Source: Candidatus Colwellia aromaticivorans (GTDB lineage: Bacteria; Pseudomonadota; Gammaproteobacteria; Enterobacterales; Alteromonadaceae). From it: a stretch of DNA of 64,000 nucleotides. Below, piece after piece: positions 1 to 8,697 of this stretch. The position numbers were made by a program, and so were the translations under genes. The notes beneath the pieces were generated by a model. It did no database searches. It was not told where the DNA came from and was given only the letters and a program-made list of their open reading frames with translations. The stretch is from positions 19,940 to 83,939 of the forward strand of contig NZ_QOLD01000081.1 in NCBI RefSeq assembly GCF_003333305.1. Direction: 5' to 3'. Numbering within the stretch: position 1 is the first letter of the stretch; the number at the start of each line of letters is the position of its first letter.

Positions 1-887
1 TGCTCTGCATTAGTCCCTTGCAGTAAAGCTAAGGTTGCTAATATACCTGCTTGGATACATTGCGGGGCAACCACCGTAATAGAGCGCGGTGCCTCAATAA
101 TGGGCCAACCAGTTTTCGCATTCAAAATATGGCTATAGCGTTTACCATCGTTAATAAGGAACCGACGAGCATCACCACTGGTAGCAAGTGCACCCGCTTT
201 TAATGAAACAATCATATCTGCCTTACTGATATGATTGTTATCTGTATCGGGGTGCTCAATGGCTACTTGCCAAGGTTCATTATTTACACGGGAGGAAGTA
301 ACGGCTAAATCGCCACCTAAGTTAACTAATACTGGACTGTTGGTTAATTGCTTGGCAAGAATAATAGCACGGTCAACGGCATACTCTTTACCTATGCCAC
401 CGAAATCAATTTCCATCCCTTTCACTAAATTAATTTGCTTTTGATCGAAGTGAATTTTTTGCCAGCCAACATTTGTTAATATTTGTTTAACTTGCGCTTC
501 TGTCGGGAAATTATCATTATTGTCTTCGCTAGCTTGAGCATCGTGAAAAGACCAAACTTTTCGTAGTACACCAGAGCTGATATCAAACAAACCATCACTT
601 AGTTGGTAACATTGCTCGGCGAAGTTCAGTAATAAATAGGTTTCTTCATCAATCGCAACAGAGTCTCCCGCATTGTTATTAATAACACTACAAACACTGT
701 ACTGATTATAACGGCTATATTTATCTTCAATACGCCAAACCTCAGTAGCAATAATATCACCCAGTTTAGCGGCTAGTTGCTTATCAGTTGATTGTATTAT
801 CACCTCACAAGGACTTGCCATGGCATTAAACGTAATACCATAGCTGTCTTTGTTTTTTGAAAGCTGTACCGCTCTGTCTTTATTCAA
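1..887 (-). CDS. ApbE-like FAD:protein FMN transferase (3' end beyond window)
   Basis: ApbE enzymes move FMN from FAD onto a Ser/Thr of extracytoplasmic redox proteins. I translated this region from the reverse strand. Family signatures are present: a start-proximal FNAMASPCEV block, DFGGIGKEYAVDRA, ATSGDARRF and YSHILNAKTGWPI, whose His is the conserved catalytic-region His. No ATG lies before the FNAMASP block, so I place the start at a TTG (885-887), 11 bases after the DUF3570 stop. The ATG at 821 would remove conserved residues. The C-terminus runs off the window. Unusually, the usual A-D-x-L-A-T metal-site motif reads A-G-I-L-A-T, so the acidic ligand is replaced by Gly. It is the last visible gene of a thioredoxin-DUF4266-DUF3570-ApbE set. 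Family assignment is firm; activity is inferred. Confidence 0.85.
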   Translation of the reverse strand, partial: MNKDRAVQLSKNKDSYGITFNAMASPCEVIIQSTDKQLAAKLGDIIATEVWRIEDKYSRYNQYSVCSVINNNAGDSVAIDEETYLLLNFAEQCYQLSDGLFDISSGVLRKVWSFHDAQASEDNNDNFPTEAQVKQILTNVGWQKIHFDQKQINLVKGMEIDFGGIGKEYAVDRAIILAKQLTNSPVLVNLGGDLAVTSSRVNNEPWQVAIEHPDTDNNHISKADMIVSLKAGALATSGDARRFLINDGKRYSHILNAKTGWPIIEAPRSITVVAPQCIQAGILATLALLQGTNAE

Positions 888-897
888 GCGTGTCTCG

Positions 898-2223
898 TTA
901 GAAAGAATAAGAAACTTGGGCAATAATAGCATCAATAGTTGAATAAAGTTCGACATCTTTAAGCTCACCAGGAGCATCAAAACCTGCATCCGTTGGTGTT
1001 TGACGATAATACTCCAATCTAAAAGATAAATGATGACCATTATTCACTAACAAACCATATTTTAAGCCTACCGTAATAGTGGACATTTCACCTATGCGAT
1101 AATCAGCACTAACATAGGAAGGTAATGCGGCACCATCAATTAAAAACGGTTGATAAAACACAGCAGCACTTTGTTGATAAAATCTAAAGTGCGGTTGTAA
1201 ATAACTTTCTGTACCAAACGTATCTCCTAAAGGTATTCTAAAGCGAGAATCAATAGTATGAGAAGTGATTTCCCAGTCATCCCACATATAACGATAAGAA
1301 ACATCAAGTACTGTACTATCAAAGTGATAAAGCGATTGCGCATAAATACTTTGCTTAACACGAGAGTCCGGTCTAGATTCGTAAATATAATCTTGGGTAA
1401 AACCACTGCTGCCATCTACTACCGATATAACTTTAAAGGGGTCTGTTAGGTAGCCATCAACCATTGAGTAAGAATAATTGAATTGCGTGATCATTCTGCG
1501 ATTGATAACTTGCGTAAAGCCTAATAAAATATCGGTAGTTGTTTTGGTATCTTCTGAGCCAATACGCGTTTCAGCAAAGTCATCACCCCAAGAAGGTGCA
1601 CTGCTGTCTCCTATTAACATAGAACTAAACGGTTTAGGAATACCTCCTTCTGGGGTAAACGTATCTTGAAAGAAACTAAATCCCGCTGAGAAAGTTGAGT
1701 TTTTTCGATCGAAATCAAACGCTAAATTACCATTAATCCCCAGTGATAAATAATCATATTCCTTCGATATATGAACACCACCGCTGGCAGTATAGTTGGG
1801 TGCTATTGGTTGAGTCCATTGGCCATTTAGCTGAACGCGAGTGTCTTTAAAGGTATCATCAAGGGGAGTATTGCCTGGGGCGATTGTATATTGCCCCTTA
1901 CCCGATGGTCGGGTAAACGTTTGTACATTGGGTTGTGCTACTGCGCCATTAGCCGATGCACCTGTTAACGCATCAATCGTTAATTTTAAGTTAAGTATTT
2001 CATCATCAGCAAAAGTTTTTGTGGCATTAAAAATAGCTTCCGCGGCACTCACTCGGTCTACTTCACTGTAAAATAAAAAAGCACTGTCGAATTCCCATGT
2101 ACTTTCTTCTGTATTGGGATTCGACGTTGTGTCTGCTTGCGCTATGTTACTTGTACCCAGTAGCGCCGCGGTAGCGAGTGTTAATGCCGCTTTAATATTA
2201 GGTTTTTCAGTTTTATGTTTCAT
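898..2223 (-). CDS. DUF3570 outer-membrane barrel-like protein
   Basis: This 441-residue protein has a signal peptide ending near residue 30 (NIAQA). It then shows alternating aromatic/polar stretches and a C-terminal aromatic residue (VSYSF), typical of an outer-membrane beta barrel. I recognise it as DUF3570 from the block around residues 80-115, LTIDALTGASANGAV followed by QTFTRPSG. Residues D84-A-L-T87-G-A-S90 resemble the D-x-x-[ST]-G-A-[TS] motif flavinylated by ApbE in NqrC/RnfG, and an ApbE gene lies just downstream. Covalent flavin on T87 is my inference. It follows the DUF4266 gene by 62 bases, in the same direction. The biochemical role of the family is not established to my knowledge. 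Confidence 0.85.
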   Translation of the reverse strand: MKHKTEKPNIKAALTLATAALLGTSNIAQADTTSNPNTEESTWEFDSAFLFYSEVDRVSAAEAIFNATKTFADDEILNLKLTIDALTGASANGAVAQPNVQTFTRPSGKGQYTIAPGNTPLDDTFKDTRVQLNGQWTQPIAPNYTASGGVHISKEYDYLSLGINGNLAFDFDRKNSTFSAGFSFFQDTFTPEGGIPKPFSSMLIGDSSAPSWGDDFAETRIGSEDTKTTTDILLGFTQVINRRMITQFNYSYSMVDGYLTDPFKVISVVDGSSGFTQDYIYESRPDSRVKQSIYAQSLYHFDSTVLDVSYRYMWDDWEITSHTIDSRFRIPLGDTFGTESYLQPHFRFYQQSAAVFYQPFLIDGAALPSYVSADYRIGEMSTITVGLKYGLLVNNGHHLSFRLEYYRQTPTDAGFDAPGELKDVELYSTIDAIIAQVSYSF

Positions 2224-2285
2224 ATTATATTTTCTTTGAAAGTGTGACTTACAAGTGATTTATTAGGAGCTATTTAAATGGTGTA

Positions 2286-2510
2286 TTAATTACAACCGCA
2301 GCCACCACCACCAAATCCTTTACCGCCACTTGATGCTTCTTTACTAAAATAAATATGATCATCAAGCGCGGCATCAACCGGAGCTGCGTTTAATGACATT
2401 TCATCTTTCGCTAATAAATCACGTTCCCAAGGCTCAACACCTAAATTTGCACAGCCCGTTACACCAATAACCAGTGGTAAAAACAAAACTAATTTGATAT
2501 TTTTTGTCAT
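2286..2510 (-). CDS. DUF4266 small lipoprotein
   Basis: This 74-residue protein starts with a lipoprotein signal peptide; the lipobox is VTGC with the acylated Cys at residue 20. The mature part contains EPWERDLLAK and ends in a Gly/Cys tail, GGKGFGGGGCGCN. The PWER block plus the GGGCGCN end identify DUF4266. Two Cys at the extreme C-terminus beside a thioredoxin gene suggest that redox or metal chemistry happens at this tail (inference). The start has a good AAGG ribosome-binding site and lies 11 bases after the stop of the thioredoxin gene, so the two are probably co-transcribed. The asparagine-terminated Cys tail appears complete, with no sign of truncation. Confidence 0.85.
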   Translation of the reverse strand: MTKNIKLVLFLPLVIGVTGCANLGVEPWERDLLAKDEMSLNAAPVDAALDDHIYFSKEASSGGKGFGGGGCGCN

Positions 2511-2521
2511 AATATAAGGCC

Positions 2522-3010
2522 TTATTTAGTAGCGAGTAACTGTTCTATTTCTTGTTGATATAACGATATTTTGTTGGTGAAAAATCCAGTATGACGAGAT
2601 TTTATTTTACCGTCTCTACCTATCAGCATACTGCTAGGCATACCTTGTATTTTGAAGTGTTTTGCTATTTTTCCTTTCGGATCATAAATCACGGTGAAAG
2701 AAGCTGGCGTTTCACTAAGAAATTTAGCGGCTAAGTCTTTATTCGCATCTAAATTAATGCTAATAACACTAAACCCTTGCTGTTTATATTCTGCGTCGAT
2801 TTTATTCATCCAAGGAAATGATTTTCGGCAAGGCCCACACCATGACGCCCAAAAATCCAAATAAATCACCTCCCCTTTATGTTTATTCAACGCCTGTTCA
2901 AGGGCTACTTGGCTATCGGTTGCTTGCTGAGCATAGGTATTACTTGAGAAAATAACCATGATAGAAAGTAATAAAACAAAAAATGATAACTGCTTTGATA
3001 AATGTTGCAA
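2522..3010 (-). CDS. TlpA/ResA-like periplasmic thioredoxin
   Basis: This 162-residue protein has a hydrophobic N-terminal signal (residues 8-28) and a thioredoxin-like fold. The active site is W57-C58-G-P-C61, and a cis-proline loop appears as GMPSS near residue 125. TlpA-type proteins reduce disulfides or haem-binding Cys pairs on the outer face of the inner membrane. The gene starts with TTG (3008-3010), preceded by AGGT; there is no in-frame ATG before the signal peptide. It is the first gene of the minus-strand set leading to DUF4266, DUF3570 and ApbE, so its likely client is a Cys-containing partner such as the DUF4266 tail. That pairing is inferred from gene order only. Confidence 0.85.
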   Translation of the reverse strand: MQHLSKQLSFFVLLLSIMVIFSSNTYAQQATDSQVALEQALNKHKGEVIYLDFWASWCGPCRKSFPWMNKIDAEYKQQGFSVISINLDANKDLAAKFLSETPASFTVIYDPKGKIAKHFKIQGMPSSMLIGRDGKIKSRHTGFFTNKISLYQQEIEQLLATK

Positions 3011-3213
3011 ATTGGTACCTAATTTAAAGAGTAATTGCCAGAATATTTAATTAAACCATACATTAACTAAGTTTTCTTAACGAACCCTTAAGAATTGTTA
3101 TATTTTCATTTTTTAACTGTCATAAGCCCCAGAACCTCTTAATTACATTTTATTTCACCAATAAGGTAAATTATGCTTGTTTTTTATAGTAGAACTGGCA
3201 AAGTGTCGCTAAC

Positions 3214-3235
3214 AATTAGTGTTGTTACACTAATT
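3214..3235. repeat. Palindrome in the asnB / thioredoxin divergent spacer
   Basis: A perfect inverted repeat, AATTAGTGT, four-base spacer TGTT, ACACTAATT, lies 46 bases before the asnB start in the divergent control region. It has the size and symmetry of a repressor or activator site. No following T-run suggests a terminator. I do not recognise the regulator. The rest of the 270-base spacer is AT-rich, and I could not choose a confident sigma70 promoter in it. Confidence 0.45.
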
Positions 3236-3280
3236 ATTCACACAATTTGACTTACTATTAATTAAAGGAGTAGCGCTTCA

Positions 3281-4945
3281 ATGTGTTCGATCTTTGGTAT
3301 ACTAGATATAAAAACAGGTGCTCAAGCACTTCGTCCAACCGCTTTAGAATGTTCTCGTCTATTACGTCACCGTGGCCCAGATTGGTCAGGCATATACAGT
3401 AATGATAATGCCATATTAGTGCATGAACGTTTATCCATTGTTGATACTGAGCATGGTGCTCAACCTTTATATAATGAAGACAAAACCCATGCACTTGCCG
3501 TTAACGGTGAAATATATAACCATAAAGCTCTAGAAGCTGATTTAACGGTAGATTTTGACTTTAAAACAGCTTCTGACTGTGAAGTTATATTGCCGTTATA
3601 TAAAGAGTTTGGTGTTGATTTTGTTGATAAATTGCAAGGCATGTTTGCTTTTATTGTATACAATGAAACGGATAATTCTTATTTAATTGCCCGTGATCAT
3701 ATGGGTATTATTCCGCTTTATACTGGCTATGATAGCGACGGTAACTTTTATGTTGCTTCAGAAATGAAAGCACTTATGCCTATTTGTAAAACGGTAAGTG
3801 AATTTCCTCCTGGGCATATTTTAGATAGCCGTGTTGGTGAATTACAACGCTATTACAAACGTAACTGGCAAGAATATGCAGCGATTAAAGATAACACCAC
3901 TAGTAAAACCAAAATTCGCGAAGCATTAGAAGAATCAGTAAAAAGTCATTTAATGACTGATGTACCTTACGGTGTACTGTTATCAGGTGGTTTAGATTCG
4001 TCACTGATTTCTGCTATCACGCAAAAATTTGCTGCTCGTCGCATTGAAGAAAATGATTTATCTGAAGCTTGGTGGCCAAAAGTTCATTCGTTTGCTTGTG
4101 GTTTAGCTGGTTCTCCTGATTTGGTTGCCGCGCAAACTGTTGCAGACAGTATTGGTACTATTCATCATAGTGTGATCTTTACTGAGCAAGAAGGTATTGA
4201 TGCATTAAAAGAAGTTATTTATCATTTAGAAACTTATGATGTAACAACTATTCGCGCTTCTACGCCTATGTATTTAATGGCGCGTAAAATTAAAGCGATG
4301 GGTATTAAAATGGTACTTTCTGGTGAAGGTGCTGATGAAATATTTGGTGGTTATTTATACTTCCATAAAGCACCTAACGCACAAGAGTTTCATGAAGAGT
4401 TAAACCGTAAACTAGACCGTTTACATAAATTTGATTGCTTACGTGCAAATAAATCAATGTCAGCTTGGGGTATTGAAGCACGCGTACCATTTTTAGATAA
4501 ACACTTTATGGATGTTGCCATGCGCATCAATCCTGAAGATAAAATGTGCGGCAACGGCATAATGGAAAAAGCAATTTTACGTGAATCTTTTGAAGGTTAC
4601 CTACCAAAAGAAATATTATGGCGTCAAAAAGAGCAATTTTCTGACGGTGTAGGTTACTCGTGGATTGACGGGTTAAAAGCCCATGTTGAAGCACTTGTGA
4701 CTGATCAACAACTTGAAAATGCTCACATTAGATTCCCGGTAAATACACCTGATAACAAAGAAGGTTATTACTACCGTACCGTTTTTGAAGAGAAATACCC
4801 ATTAACTACTGCTGCTGATTGTGTTATTGGTGGCAAGTCTGTTGCTTGTAGTACTGAAGAAGCACTGGCTTGGGATGAAAGCTTCCAAAACAATGCCGAC
4901 CCATCGGGTCGTGCAGTATTGAGTGTACATAACGAAAGTTATTAA
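3281..4945 (+). CDS. asnB: Asparagine synthase B (glutamine-hydrolysing)
   Basis: This enzyme makes asparagine from aspartate, glutamine and ATP in the cytoplasm. At 554 residues it matches the length of E. coli AsnB. The N-terminal glutaminase domain begins MCSIFGI; Cys2 is the nucleophile exposed after Met removal, and RHRGPD (residues 29-34) and NGEIYNH are also present. The C-terminal synthetase domain has the PP-loop SGGLDSS at residues 235-241 and the later SGEGADEIFGGY. A strong AAAGGAG ribosome-binding site precedes the ATG. The gene stands alone, divergent from the thioredoxin set, and ends at a clear terminator. Function is confident. Confidence 0.97.
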   Translation: MCSIFGILDIKTGAQALRPTALECSRLLRHRGPDWSGIYSNDNAILVHERLSIVDTEHGAQPLYNEDKTHALAVNGEIYNHKALEADLTVDFDFKTASDCEVILPLYKEFGVDFVDKLQGMFAFIVYNETDNSYLIARDHMGIIPLYTGYDSDGNFYVASEMKALMPICKTVSEFPPGHILDSRVGELQRYYKRNWQEYAAIKDNTTSKTKIREALEESVKSHLMTDVPYGVLLSGGLDSSLISAITQKFAARRIEENDLSEAWWPKVHSFACGLAGSPDLVAAQTVADSIGTIHHSVIFTEQEGIDALKEVIYHLETYDVTTIRASTPMYLMARKIKAMGIKMVLSGEGADEIFGGYLYFHKAPNAQEFHEELNRKLDRLHKFDCLRANKSMSAWGIEARVPFLDKHFMDVAMRINPEDKMCGNGIMEKAILRESFEGYLPKEILWRQKEQFSDGVGYSWIDGLKAHVEALVTDQQLENAHIRFPVNTPDNKEGYYYRTVFEEKYPLTTAADCVIGGKSVACSTEEALAWDESFQNNADPSGRAVLSVHNESY

Positions 4946-4977
4946 TTACCTTTCAAAAATGACATTTTAAAATAATA

Positions 4978-5012
4978 AAAGGCTTACTATATTTAGTAAG
5001 CCTTTATTTTTA
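4978..5012 (+). terminator. Rho-independent terminator of asnB
   Basis: A 12-base-pair perfect stem (AAAGGCTTACTA / TAGTAAGCCTTT, loop TATT) is followed by ATTTTTAT. It lies 32 bases after the asnB stop. Confidence 0.9.
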
Positions 5013-5108
5013 TAAAAATTATCACCTTAAAAAATAACAAGTTGCTTGCGTTCAAAATATTTTCTACTAAAATCAGTTTATAGTTTAATTAGTCATAAAA
5101 GTAATTTC

Positions 5109-7265
5109 ATGAAAAGAAAAGTGCTTGCATCAATCATTATTAGTAATATCGGTTTAGTTGATCTAGCCTATGCAAAAGAAGATAACTTAATAAATTTATC
5201 TTTGGAAGAATCAATAAATTCACAAATAATAACCTCTTCAAAATATCTTGAAAAAGCTGTCGATTCCCCCGCAAATATTCATATAATTACCGCAAAACAA
5301 ATTAAAGATCGTGGCTATAAAAACCTTGAAGATTTATTAAGAAACATGCTGAGTGTCGATTTACAAGAATATGCTGCGATTGGTAATTACAATGTGATCA
5401 GCATGAGGGGTGCTCGCAGCAATAACAAATTTCTTATATTAAAAGATGGTGTACGACTATCCACTCCAGCAGGTGAAATAAATGCAATCGCTAATAACTA
5501 TCCCCTTTATTTTGCGAAACGTGTTGAAGTATTAATAGGCCCCGCCTCGGTAACTTATGGTGCGGATGCTTTTGCAGGTGTCATTAATATAATTTCTTCA
5601 GATAAAGATAATGCGGACTATACTCAGGTATCAGTGTCTGTAGGAGATGCTCATTATCTCAATGGAAATGCTCAATATAGCCGCCTTTTCAATAACGGTG
5701 TCTTTGTAAATATCGGAATACAAGGTCATTATAGTCAGGAGCTAAATTTTTCCGATAATTACCCTGAGTTATACAATGATAACTCAATAGACTACAACTT
5801 TAAGAATACTGAAAATTTCCAGTTTTTTGCCGATACAACTATCACTGAAAATTATAGCATGGGTGTTTTTCACTCTAAAATCACCTACTCATCAGACTTT
5901 ACTGCTACACCCGAATCTTCGAGTTTTGATCATAGTTCCCTTGAAGAAAGTTTAACGAATATATATGCAAGCTTTAACTATACTTTCAACGAAAAATTAC
6001 AAACACAAACATTATTTACTTATCAACTATTCACGTTAGGTAATGCGAGTCATGTTAATAATATTTTTACTCATTACACTAAACAATATAAATACGGCCG
6101 AACCGCACGTTATAGCTTAAATCAAGATTTAACTTATCAACTTAATCAGTCTCATTTATTATCTGGGGGAATCGTTTATGACTATTTTGATATTATTCCT
6201 CGTAGCCCAAACCTAGCTGAACCCTATGAAGCAGATAATAAACCAGACGAGCAAATACTCTTTTATCCAAACACTGAACTTGCCGTTGAATTTTTTCAAC
6301 ACCGAGATGAAAGTGTTGGCTTTTACCTACAAGATAACTGGCAGATAAACGATAAATGGCGACAAGTTATCGGAATTCGTTATGATCACCATTCTCTTTA
6401 TGGGGGCACAGTAAGCCCTAAATTGAGCACTATTTATCAAGCTGATGCACATAATGTCTTTAAATTATTGTATGCTCATTCTTTTTTAACTCCATCTTCT
6501 AGCCAAGCATTTAATAGTGCAGGCTCCTTTACAGGTGAGAAGAATGAACAAGACGAATGGCTAAGTAGTCCTCTTACTGCGTTTAGTGTACCAAACGAGC
6601 AATTACAACCGGAAACATTAAAAAGCCTTGAACTAAATTATGAACATTGGTTTAACCCGCAAAGTACCATTAAATTCGCTCCATTTTATAACAAAATAAA
6701 TAATGTGATCATAGGGTCAAATGATGAAACTGCAAAGCAAGCCATTTCAGGGGCTTACTTGACTAAAACTAGTTCATATAAAAATAGTGGTCAATCAACT
6801 GCATATGGTATTGATATTTCAATCAACTCAACCATTAGTTATGACAAAAGTAACACTGAATATTGGTTAGCATTATCTTATATTGATGGTGAATTAACTG
6901 AACAAGGGATTGAAACAGACTTACCTTTAATCGCACATTATAAAATAAAGACAGGCTTAACGTTTAACTATCAAAATAACCATTATCGCTATGTATTTAG
7001 CCCAACATTACGTTGGATAAGTAATACAACCGGTAATAATTTAGTTATTAATAGCCAGAATGAACGAACAGAAATTGATAGTTATTTTGTCGTAGACTTG
7101 CATGGCGAGGCGCAATTAACAAATAATTTAACGCTAAAGTTAACGGTCAATAACCTACTTGATGAAAAGTATTACCATGCGCCATTTGATAGCGATTTAG
7201 TCGCTTTTAACAAAGCGCCACAAGTTGGACGCCTTGTTTTTGCTACTGTTGAATATGGTTTTTAA
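5109..7265 (+). CDS. TonB-dependent outer-membrane receptor
   Basis: This 718-residue protein has a signal peptide (MKRKVLASIII to about AYAKE). A plug domain lies at roughly residues 35-160, with ITAKQIKDRGYKNLEDLLRNM, ISMRGARSNN and VEVLIGPASVTYGADAFAGVINI. A long beta barrel follows, ending in LLDEKYYH and VEYGF with a terminal Phe. I chose the ATG at 5109; the frame extends upstream to a TTG at 5046, but that would place 21 extra residues before the signal peptide. No strong ribosome-binding site or recognisable Fur box was seen. The substrate is unknown; nothing adjacent points to iron, cobalamin or a sugar. It converges on pyrD with only nine bases between the stops. Confidence 0.88.
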   Translation: MKRKVLASIIISNIGLVDLAYAKEDNLINLSLEESINSQIITSSKYLEKAVDSPANIHIITAKQIKDRGYKNLEDLLRNMLSVDLQEYAAIGNYNVISMRGARSNNKFLILKDGVRLSTPAGEINAIANNYPLYFAKRVEVLIGPASVTYGADAFAGVINIISSDKDNADYTQVSVSVGDAHYLNGNAQYSRLFNNGVFVNIGIQGHYSQELNFSDNYPELYNDNSIDYNFKNTENFQFFADTTITENYSMGVFHSKITYSSDFTATPESSSFDHSSLEESLTNIYASFNYTFNEKLQTQTLFTYQLFTLGNASHVNNIFTHYTKQYKYGRTARYSLNQDLTYQLNQSHLLSGGIVYDYFDIIPRSPNLAEPYEADNKPDEQILFYPNTELAVEFFQHRDESVGFYLQDNWQINDKWRQVIGIRYDHHSLYGGTVSPKLSTIYQADAHNVFKLLYAHSFLTPSSSQAFNSAGSFTGEKNEQDEWLSSPLTAFSVPNEQLQPETLKSLELNYEHWFNPQSTIKFAPFYNKINNVIIGSNDETAKQAISGAYLTKTSSYKNSGQSTAYGIDISINSTISYDKSNTEYWLALSYIDGELTEQGIETDLPLIAHYKIKTGLTFNYQNNHYRYVFSPTLRWISNTTGNNLVINSQNERTEIDSYFVVDLHGEAQLTNNLTLKLTVNNLLDEKYYHAPFDSDLVAFNKAPQVGRLVFATVEYGF

Positions 7266-7274
7266 GCTTGAAAG

Positions 7275-8291
7275 CTAGACCTTAAAACCATTTACTATCT
7301 CTTTTACCAAAGGAGGTCCTTGGTAAATAAAGCCAGTATATACTTGAACTAAACTAGCACCAGCGGCTAGTTTTTCATTCGCATCATGGCTCGATGCAAT
7401 GCCACCGACACCGATTATGGGTAGTTTATCGTTTAAAGCTTTCGCTAATAAGCTTATAACAGTAGTACTTTTATCTTTAACTGGCGCACCACTTAAACCA
7501 CCTTGTTCATTGCCGTATTCAAGCCCTTCAACCCCTTCGCGAGATAAGGTTGTATTGGTAGCAATAACACCATCAATATTATTATCAATTAAGCTTATGG
7601 CAATAGAGTTAACTTCATCTTCTGTTAAGTCTGGCGCAATTTTTACTGCAATTGGTACATATTTATTATATTGCTTTTCTAATTGTGCTTGTTCAACTTT
7701 TAATGCCGATAGCAATTCATTTAACGCTTCGCCATATTGTAAAGAGCGTAAACCTGGCGTATTAGGTGATGAAATATTTATCGTTATATAACTAGCAAAA
7801 TTATACACTTTTCGCATACAGTGAATATAATCATCTTTAGCATTCTCTTCTGACGTGTCTTTATTTTTACCGATATTAATACCTAATACACCGCTAAATT
7901 TTGCCGCTCTTACTTGCGATACTAAGTAATCAACACCCTTATTATTAAAACCCATACGGTTAATAACAGCATTCGCTTCAGGTAATCTAAAAATACGCGG
8001 CTTAGGATTTCCGGCTTGAGGACGTGGAGTTACAGTCCCTACTTCAACAAAACCAAATCCCATAGCAGCAAAGGCATTAATACATTCACCATTTTTATCT
8101 AGACCTGCAGCTAAGCCTAATGAATTTGGGAAATCAATTCCCATTACGGTTACCGGTTTATTGGTAACGCGTTGCTTATATAAAGCATTCAATGGTGTTG
8201 AACCAGTGCTTTTTAACCCTTTAATGGTTAACTCATGAATGGTTTCGGCATCAAACTGAAACAACACTTTACGAATGGCAGGATAAAACAT
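7275..8291 (-). CDS. pyrD: Dihydroorotate dehydrogenase (quinone), class 2
   Basis: This FMN enzyme of the inner membrane oxidises dihydroorotate to orotate in pyrimidine synthesis, passing electrons to ubiquinone. At 338 residues with an N-terminal amphipathic segment ([20 protein letters not shown]) it fits class 2. Visible motifs are [32 protein letters not shown] (with the catalytic-base Ser region), IATNTT and GVGGI, and [11 protein letters not shown] at the end. A GAGG ribosome-binding site precedes the ATG. Only 22 bases separate the start from repeat element A, so the promoter probably lies inside that repeat. In many relatives pepN, a DUF2835 gene and pyrD are neighbours; here pyrD has been separated from that pair. 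Confidence 0.96.
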   Translation of the reverse strand: MFYPAIRKVLFQFDAETIHELTIKGLKSTGSTPLNALYKQRVTNKPVTVMGIDFPNSLGLAAGLDKNGECINAFAAMGFGFVEVGTVTPRPQAGNPKPRIFRLPEANAVINRMGFNNKGVDYLVSQVRAAKFSGVLGINIGKNKDTSEENAKDDYIHCMRKVYNFASYITINISSPNTPGLRSLQYGEALNELLSALKVEQAQLEKQYNKYVPIAVKIAPDLTEDEVNSIAISLIDNNIDGVIATNTTLSREGVEGLEYGNEQGGLSGAPVKDKSTTVISLLAKALNDKLPIIGVGGIASSHDANEKLAAGASLVQVYTGFIYQGPPLVKEIVNGFKV

Positions 8292-8313
8292 AAAACCTCT
8301 AGTTAGTTATGTA

Positions 8314-8577
8314 ATACCAATTGAAATAATGAATACACCACTTAGCGAGAATTAAAAGGCTTAGAGGCAGGCATTGATTGAAGAGAATGGTTATCCCCTT
8401 GTCAAATCAATAACGCCGCATGTAAGCCTTTTAAACTCGCCCTTTGGGAGCTCAGTAGCAAACTGATAACAGCACAAAATAAATAAAATATAGAGTAAAC
8501 TATGTTTAACTCATTTTGTTTGTTCTATGCTCGCTACTGTAGCTCTAAGTTGAGAGATTCATTAATTCAATTGGTAT
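8314..8577. repeat. MITE-like repeat element A
   Basis: A 264-base non-coding element is bounded by 21-base terminal inverted repeats (ATACCAATTGAAATAATGAA at 8314; its complement ends at 8577) with one mismatch. Inside is a second inverted repeat (GCGAGAATTAAAAGGCTTA near 8345; complement near 8444) enclosing a module closely matching one in element C at 43079. It fills most of the space between the glutamate dehydrogenase terminator and pyrD. No transposase-like reading frame is present. Confidence 0.75.
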
Positions 8578-8591
8578 AATGATAGCTGGAA

Positions 8592-8634
8592 ATAAAAATC
8601 CCCACTTAACTTTGAACAGTTAGGTGGGGATTTT
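8592..8634 (-). terminator. Terminator of the glutamate dehydrogenase gene
   Basis: A hairpin reading AAAATCCCCACCTAACT on the minus strand, with its near-perfect complement, is followed by ATTTTTATT. It lies 64 bases after the gdh stop. T-runs on both sides mean it could work in both directions. Confidence 0.85.
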
Positions 8635-8697
8635 ATCAGTTAAGTAAACTTTTTAAAATTGCTTTTAATTACTTTTTACTCGTTAATAAAAGTAATA

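Noticed and set aside
235..444. 69-codon plus-strand frame near the window start
   Set aside because: It is antisense to the clearly conserved ApbE-like coding sequence.
5046..5108. Upstream extension of the TonB-dependent receptor from a TTG
   Set aside because: It would place 21 residues before a normal signal peptide; the ATG at 5109 is a better start.
8314..8577. Riboswitch or attenuator upstream of pyrD
   Set aside because: The structure is explained by a repeat with terminal inverted repeats whose module recurs at 43079 upstream of unrelated genes.
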